Of a stretch of DNA of 10,849 nt, positions 7,039 to 10,849 are shown one piece after another (position 1 is the stretch's first letter; the number at the start of each line of letters is the position of its first letter). The translations under genes and the position numbers were made by a program. The notes under the pieces are model-generated. The model was not told the DNA's origin and searched no databases. It was given only the letters and a program-made list of their open reading frames with translations. Source of the DNA: COE1 sp963596435 (lineage in GTDB: Bacteria > Bacillota > Clostridia > Lachnospirales > Lachnospiraceae). The DNA lies in the NCBI GenBank assembly GCA_963596435.1, contig CAVBMG010000104.1, positions 1 through 10,849 of the forward strand, given 5' to 3'.

Positions 7039-8847
7039 TTATTTCATTAATTCGTCCATTTCATCAAGAAGACTATTGAACAGAGCAAGCGCCTGTTCTA
7101 CAGGTTTCTTGGTAGACATATCTACTCCGGCATCCTTTAAGATGGATACAGGATCTTTGGAGCAGCCGGCACTTAAGAATTTCTCTTTGTATGCCTTAAC
7201 TGCAGGTTCCCCTTCAGACAGAATCTTCTGTGACAGTGCGATAGCGGCAGAGAAGCCGGTAGCATACTGATATACATAGAAGTTGTAGTAGAAGTGAGGG
7301 ATTCTAGCCCATTCAAGATCAATATATTCATCGTGAACAATATCTGGACCAAAGTACAGATCAATCAGGTCATGATATACCTTGGTAGCAGTTTCTGCAT
7401 TGACACTTTCGCCCTTTGCAGTCAGTTCACTCATCTTTAATTCAAACTCTGCAAACATTGTCTGGCGATACAGGGTAGTTCTGAACTGCTCCAGGAAATA
7501 GTTGATCAGGTATGCACGCTGCTTCTTGTCTGATGTCTTTTTCAGCAGATGCTGCATTAACAGTGCTTCGTTACAGGTAGATGCAACTTCTGCAACAAAG
7601 ATTACATAGTCAGAATCGACAACAGGCTGGTTAGCAGTTGAAAGATAGGAATGAAGTGCATGACCCATTTCGTGTGCCAGTGTAAATTCTGTATTCAGAT
7701 CGTTATTGTGATTTAACAGTACGTAAGGATGCTTACGAGTACCCGCTGAGTAAGCACCGCTGCGTTTTCCAACGTTCTCATATACATCAATCCAACGGTT
7801 GTTGAAGCCTTCCTTCAGAATAGATACATAATCCTCGCCCATGACTGCAAGCGCATCCAGTACATTGGCTTTTGCATCCTCGAAGGAGATATAGCTGTCA
7901 ACATCTGATACGATAGGAGTATACAGATCATACATATGAAGCTCTTCCACGCCGAGAAGCTTCTTGCGGAGACGAACATATTTGTACATGGCATCCATGT
8001 TCTCGTGCACAGCTTCAATCAGGTTGTAGTATACAGTAGTATCTACGTTGTTATTATCAAGAGCGGCAGCCAGTGCAGAGTCATAATGACGCATGTCTGC
8101 ATTGAACTGTAACTGCTTCATCTGTGCTGCAAGCAGAGCTGCTGAGGTGTTTTTCAAAGAATCATAGGTGCTGTAAAGGGATTCAAAAGCGGCCTTTCTT
8201 ACGTTCACATCAGAATTCTGAAGCAGTGGAATGAAACTTCCGTGAGTCACATGTAACTGCTTGCCATTGCTGTCTGTGATATCGGGGAAAGTCATATCTG
8301 CATTGTTGAGAAGTCCATAGATCTCATCGGGAGCCTGTGCCATCTCACCGGCAGCAGCCATGATCTTCTCTTCTGCATTACTCAGGATATGCGCTTTCTT
8401 ACGGCGGATATCGTGGATATAGCGCTTGTATACGGACAATTCAGCCTGTTCCTGATAGAACTGCTCCAGAGTTTCATCCGGGATGGAGAGAATCTCCGGC
8501 TCCGCAAAAGACAAAGCACCAGTGAGAGCAACGATTAAAGAATTGGTCTGGCTCTTAAAGCCCTGATATGTGGTATTTCTGGTATCTTCATCAGCTTTGC
8601 GGAAAGAATAGTTGGCAAAGTCTGTCAAAATGACATTGATATCATCCTGTAATTTCAGGAAAGCCAGTAACTGAGCACTGCTCTGGCTTAATTTGCCCTG
8701 GTATTCGCAAGCCTGCTGCATCATGGATTTGAGACGTTCCATGTCTGCTTTCCAGTCATCATCAGTAGCATAGAGATCTTCCAAAGCCCAGGTATTCTCA
8801 ACGGCTACCTCGCTTCTTAAAGGTATTTTATTTTCTGTATCACCCAT
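7039..8847 (-). CDS. pepF: Oligoendopeptidase F (M3B family zinc metallopeptidase)
   Basis: PepF cleaves short peptides of roughly 7-17 residues in the cytoplasm and is thought to help recycle peptides. The 602-residue protein has the family's normal length. The N-terminal helical region (about 1-195; motif SVYKRYIHDIRRKKAHILS at 138-156) is followed by the M3 catalytic domain. The zinc motif is H392-E393-M394-G395-H396 in FTLAHEMGHALHSYLS, with the third ligand most likely Glu420 in FVAEVAST, 24 residues after the second His as in M3 peptidases. YSAGTRKHPYVLLN (366-379) and IPHFYYNFYVYQYATGF near the C-terminus are also typical. The start is fixed by AGGAGGTG just upstream (complement of 8853-8860). 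There is no signal peptide. The gene stands alone, convergent with gatB and divergent from the Nudix gene. Its promoter is not clear; TTGAAC (complement of 8936-8941), next to the repeat cluster, is one weak -35 candidate. Confidence 0.95.
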   Translation of the reverse strand: MGDTENKIPLRSEVAVENTWALEDLYATDDDWKADMERLKSMMQQACEYQGKLSQSSAQLLAFLKLQDDINVILTDFANYSFRKADEDTRNTTYQGFKSQTNSLIVALTGALSFAEPEILSIPDETLEQFYQEQAELSVYKRYIHDIRRKKAHILSNAEEKIMAAAGEMAQAPDEIYGLLNNADMTFPDITDSNGKQLHVTHGSFIPLLQNSDVNVRKAAFESLYSTYDSLKNTSAALLAAQMKQLQFNADMRHYDSALAAALDNNNVDTTVYYNLIEAVHENMDAMYKYVRLRKKLLGVEELHMYDLYTPIVSDVDSYISFEDAKANVLDALAVMGEDYVSILKEGFNNRWIDVYENVGKRSGAYSAGTRKHPYVLLNHNNDLNTEFTLAHEMGHALHSYLSTANQPVVDSDYVIFVAEVASTCNEALLMQHLLKKTSDKKQRAYLINYFLEQFRTTLYRQTMFAEFELKMSELTAKGESVNAETATKVYHDLIDLYFGPDIVHDEYIDLEWARIPHFYYNFYVYQYATGFSAAIALSQKILSEGEPAVKAYKEKFLSAGCSKDPVSILKDAGVDMSTKKPVEQALALFNSLLDEMDELMK

Positions 8848-8941
8848 AGTGACACCTCCTGTATTTAAAATATTTAGGTAAGTGCGAATTTACAACGCAA
8901 TTCTGTATCTGGGATAGTGTGTTTCGCAAATACCGGTTCAA

Positions 8942-8998
8942 TCATTAGTCTGGACTAACTTGTGAGTTTAGACTAATGACAAACATGTATTTAGACTA
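8942..8998. promoter_or_regulatory. Cluster of TTAG/CTAA palindromic repeats in the pepF-Nudix divergent region, operator-like
   Basis: The cluster has three elements. TTAGTC-TG-GACTAA (8945-8958) is a perfect six-base inverted repeat. TTTAGACTA occurs at 8967-8975 and again at 8990-8998, and the core TTAGACTAA at 8968-8976 is itself a palindrome around a central A. The outer TCATTAGTC (8942-8950) and GACTAATGA (8971-8979) also form a perfect nine-base inverted repeat. Repeated short palindromes between divergent genes suggest binding of a dimeric regulator, for example of MarR type. No regulator gene is present in the window and the target promoter is not identified. A simple RNA hairpin is the alternative, but no T-run follows. 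Confidence 0.45.
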
Positions 8999-9046
8999 TC
9001 ATTTTTGAAGCATTTATGCAATAAAATAAGAAATTATCCAATGCAG

Positions 9047-9075
9047 TAGATTGTTTTTGGCATTCCATATATAAT
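9047..9075 (+). promoter_or_regulatory. Candidate promoter of the Nudix gene
   Basis: A perfect -10 hexamer TATAAT is at 9070-9075. The best-spaced -35 (17 bases) is TAGATT at 9047-9052, which matches only three consensus positions, so basal strength may be low or activator-dependent. The expected start is near 9082, about 32 bases before the ATG. Confidence 0.45.
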
Positions 9076-9113
9076 AAAGGGAAAATGATACGTGAGATGA
9101 TGGAGGTTTCTAT

Positions 9114-9668
9114 ATGGAGATATTTGATATTGTTGATGAGAATGGAAATCCAACTGGACAAACGATAGAACGCAGTCTGGCACATACAAATGGTGTGAGA
9201 CACAGAACTGTACATATTTGGATTGCACGAGAGGTTATGGGAAAGTGGCAGGTGCTTTTGCAGAAACGTGCGCTGACGAAAGACTCCTTCCCAGGCAGAT
9301 ATGATACCTCATCAGCCGGACATATACAGGCTGGCGATGAACCGCTGGAATCGACAATGAGAGAACTGAAGGAAGAGCTTGGCATATCTGCAAAGCCTGA
9401 ACAATTGCAATTCGTAGACACGTTTCGTATACAATATGAGAAGGAATTCCATAATAAAATATTTAAGGATAATGAGATTGCCTTTGTTTATGTCTATATG
9501 GGAGAGGTAGATATTGATAAGATAACTGTTCAGGAGGAAGAACTGGAATGTGTAGAGTGGTTTGATCTGGAGGATGTTTACAGAGAATGCCTGGCACATA
9601 ACCAGAAGTTCTGCGTTCCAGTGAAAGGGCTTGAGATTGCAAGGGAATATTTGGTGAAAAGAATTTGA
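9114..9668 (+). CDS. Nudix hydrolase, isopentenyl-diphosphate-isomerase-like subgroup
   Basis: Nudix proteins cleave nucleoside diphosphates linked to another moiety; the related Idi enzymes isomerise isopentenyl diphosphate. The substrate here is unknown. The protein is 184 residues. The N-terminal EIFDIVDENGNPTGQTIERS and the phrase GVRHRTVHIWI (about 27-37) are typical of the Idi-like group. The Nudix box GHIQAGDEPLESTMRELKEE-L-G-I follows WxVLLQKRALTKDSFPG and SSAG. REL-x-EE-x-G-I is intact, but the first acidic residue of the canonical G-x5-E is Asp. The C-terminal half contains ELECVEWFDLEDV, a usual end strand and helix. The start ATG at 9114 has TGGAGGT nine bases upstream. The gene stands alone, divergent from pepF. 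No terminator is evident downstream. Confidence 0.88.
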   Translation: MEIFDIVDENGNPTGQTIERSLAHTNGVRHRTVHIWIAREVMGKWQVLLQKRALTKDSFPGRYDTSSAGHIQAGDEPLESTMRELKEELGISAKPEQLQFVDTFRIQYEKEFHNKIFKDNEIAFVYVYMGEVDIDKITVQEEELECVEWFDLEDVYRECLAHNQKFCVPVKGLEIAREYLVKRI

Positions 9669-9746
9669 CAACGACATGTGGATGAATCTCAGGATATTGC
9701 AGAACCTCATGGCACAGGAAAATTTAAGTTGGAGACGATTATAAAT

Positions 9747-9802
9747 TAAAATTTATTGATAGAAAGATAAAATTTAAGATAAAAACGTAAAATTTGTTGA
9801 TA
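9747..9802 (+). repeat. Three phased AT-rich direct repeats upstream of the ATPase gene
   Basis: TAAAATTTATTGATA (9747-9761), TAAAATTTAAGATA (9768-9781) and TAAAATTTGTTGATA (9788-9802) begin 21 and 20 bases apart, about two helical turns. The last copy contains the -35 hexamer. A 13-base exact part of it, TGTTGATAAATTT (9795-9807), recurs at 9857-9869 just before the ribosome binding site. The repeats may bind a regulator or act as a curved, UP-element-like sequence. Confidence 0.6.
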
Positions 9803-9825
9803 AATTTTTGATTGGGTAATATACT
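9797..9825 (+). promoter_or_regulatory. Strong sigma-A promoter of the ATPase gene
   Basis: TTGATA (9797-9802) and TATACT (9820-9825) are separated by 17 bases in very AT-rich DNA. Transcription should start near 9832 and leave a leader of about 48 bases. The ATPase therefore probably forms its own unit, separate from the Nudix gene. Confidence 0.75.
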
Positions 9826-9879
9826 ACATATATAAGAAAAATAAAAACACAAAACCTGTTGATAAATTTGGAGGTAGCT

Positions 9880-10849
9880 ATGAAACTTCTTCGTATTACA
9901 GCGGAAGGATTACCATTATTCAAGGAAAAGTTAGATTTATCTTTTTATGCACAGCAGAGAGTTGCTGAAGAGCAAAAGAATATTCTGTATCCATTATTTT
10001 CAAATATTTATATGAATCCTGCAACTGGATTTATTGGTATCAATGCATCTGGAAAGACATCTGTCTTAAAGGTTATTTTGCTTGCTTTACAAATAATCAA
10101 TAATGAGCCGATTAACCATATTGAGACTCGGGATATATTGGGAAATTCAAAAGAGGTCAAATTAAATATATATTTCTTTTCCAGAAAGACAAATGAAATT
10201 TGTCAATTGCAAACGATTATTACTTCTCAAAATAGTAAGTCAGAAGGAATAAGATATAGTATTACCTCAGAATCTTTGTGGATAAAAGATGTAGATGAGG
10301 TGACTACCCGTAAGGCTATGCTCATTTTTGAAGGAAGAGAGCCGATAATGGTCAGAAGTAGTCAGGAGGATTTTTTGTCGGATGATGTAAGTATTATGAT
10401 TGCCAGAAATAAAAAGACAAAGGAGCATGTGCGTATTGTAAACCTTCTGAAATATACAAATGAAAATGTCCTTCCATTTTCGGAAGATATTCCTACAGAA
10501 GTAATTACATTCTTAGATCCGACAATTGAAAAATTACATTTTGATGAAAATGACAACAAGACACTAATCCATTTGAAATTCAAGGAAAAAGAGGAAATTC
10601 TTCTTAATAATCCGGTGGAACTTAATAATTATCTTTCATCAGGTACAGTAAAAGGAATGATTACTTTTACCCTGGCGCAGGAAGTATTACAGAGTGGTGG
10701 ATACATTGTGGTGGATGAGGTAGAAAATCATTTTAATAAAGAAATTGTAACAACATTGTTGAGGTTTTTCATGGACAGTAAGCTGAACAAAAATGGAGGA
10801 ACTCTCATTTTTTCTACACATTATCCGGAATTATTGGACGAATATGAAC
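9880..10849 (+). CDS. AAA/ABC-type ATPase (AAA_15/AAA_21, OLD/Rad50-like head), 3' truncated by the window
   Basis: The frame stays open from ATG 9880 to the window edge and gives 323 residues with no stop. The start is supported by GGAGGT at 9870-9875. The protein opens with a strand (MKLLRITAEGLPLF) and has Walker A G53-INAS-GKTS (53-61). After about 190 residues of insert follow an ABC-like signature LSSGT (252-256), Walker B YIVVDEVE (275-282; Asp279, catalytic Glu280) and the H-loop STHYPELLDE (312-321; His314). This is the order of an ABC-type ATPase head without membrane segments. Such stand-alone ATPases are frequent in anti-phage and abortive-infection loci (OLD, AbiL-like, PARIS AriA-like) but also occur in DNA repair. 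I see no nuclease or toxin domain in the visible part. The residues that would decide this, and any partner gene, lie beyond 10849. The gene is visibly more AT-rich than gatCAB, which may indicate horizontal acquisition. Confidence 0.85.
   Translation, partial: MKLLRITAEGLPLFKEKLDLSFYAQQRVAEEQKNILYPLFSNIYMNPATGFIGINASGKTSVLKVILLALQIINNEPINHIETRDILGNSKEVKLNIYFFSRKTNEICQLQTIITSQNSKSEGIRYSITSESLWIKDVDEVTTRKAMLIFEGREPIMVRSSQEDFLSDDVSIMIARNKKTKEHVRIVNLLKYTNENVLPFSEDIPTEVITFLDPTIEKLHFDENDNKTLIHLKFKEKEEILLNNPVELNNYLSSGTVKGMITFTLAQEVLQSGGYIVVDEVENHFNKEIVTTLLRFFMDSKLNKNGGTLIFSTHYPELLDEYE

Noticed and set aside
9312..9710. 132-codon minus-strand open frame opposite the Nudix gene
   Set aside because: It overlaps the Nudix box coding region, and its composition is typical of an antisense shadow of an AT-rich gene.
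9669..9749. In-frame open stretch of 26 sense codons after the Nudix TGA, ending at TAA 9747-9749
   Set aside because: It has no start, no recognisable motif and no sign of a readthrough context. A 26-codon gap is expected by chance, and the Nudix protein already has full length.

Overview
The window looks like a chromosomal segment of a Gram-positive anaerobe of the Clostridia, most probably a Lachnospiraceae-type gut bacterium. This is inferred from the moderate-to-low GC, strong AGGAGG-type ribosome binding sites, a T-box leader, and an aspartyl-tRNA synthetase packed with gatCAB as in clostridia. No rRNA, tRNA, CRISPR array or insertion sequence was found.

Layout. Bases 1-249 hold the end of an SGNH/AlgX-like acyltransferase-type gene. 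A zinc-ribbon membrane protein follows (320-1630), probably from its own promoter at the end of the preceding gene. Bases 1644-2018 contain a promoter and a T-box riboswitch leader. It controls a four-gene operon: aspS (bacterial-type AspRS with features of a non-discriminating enzyme), gatC, gatA and gatB. A strong hairpin terminator closes the operon at 6998-7029. The oligoendopeptidase F gene pepF lies convergently on the minus strand (7039-8847). A 266-base divergent intergenic region rich in TTAG/CTAA repeats separates it from a plus-strand Nudix hydrolase gene (9114-9668). After an AT-rich intergenic region with a very good promoter and phased repeats, the window ends inside an ABC-type AAA ATPase gene (9880-end).

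How the genes work together. AspS and GatCAB form the indirect route to amide aminoacyl-tRNAs: AspRS mischarges tRNA-Asn with Asp and GatCAB amidates it to Asn-tRNA-Asn. GatCAB can likewise turn Glu-tRNA-Gln into Gln-tRNA-Gln. The T-box leader fits this pathway. Its inferred specifier is AAC (Asn), and the preceding G creates an overlapping GAA (Glu) codon. That is the arrangement described for the two-codon T-box of the Clostridium acetobutylicum transamidation operon.

The left and centre are housekeeping. The right edge (AT-rich DNA, repeats, an orphan-looking ATPase with its own promoter) has the character of an accessory region. It is the only place where an undescribed system might begin, but its partner genes would lie outside the window.
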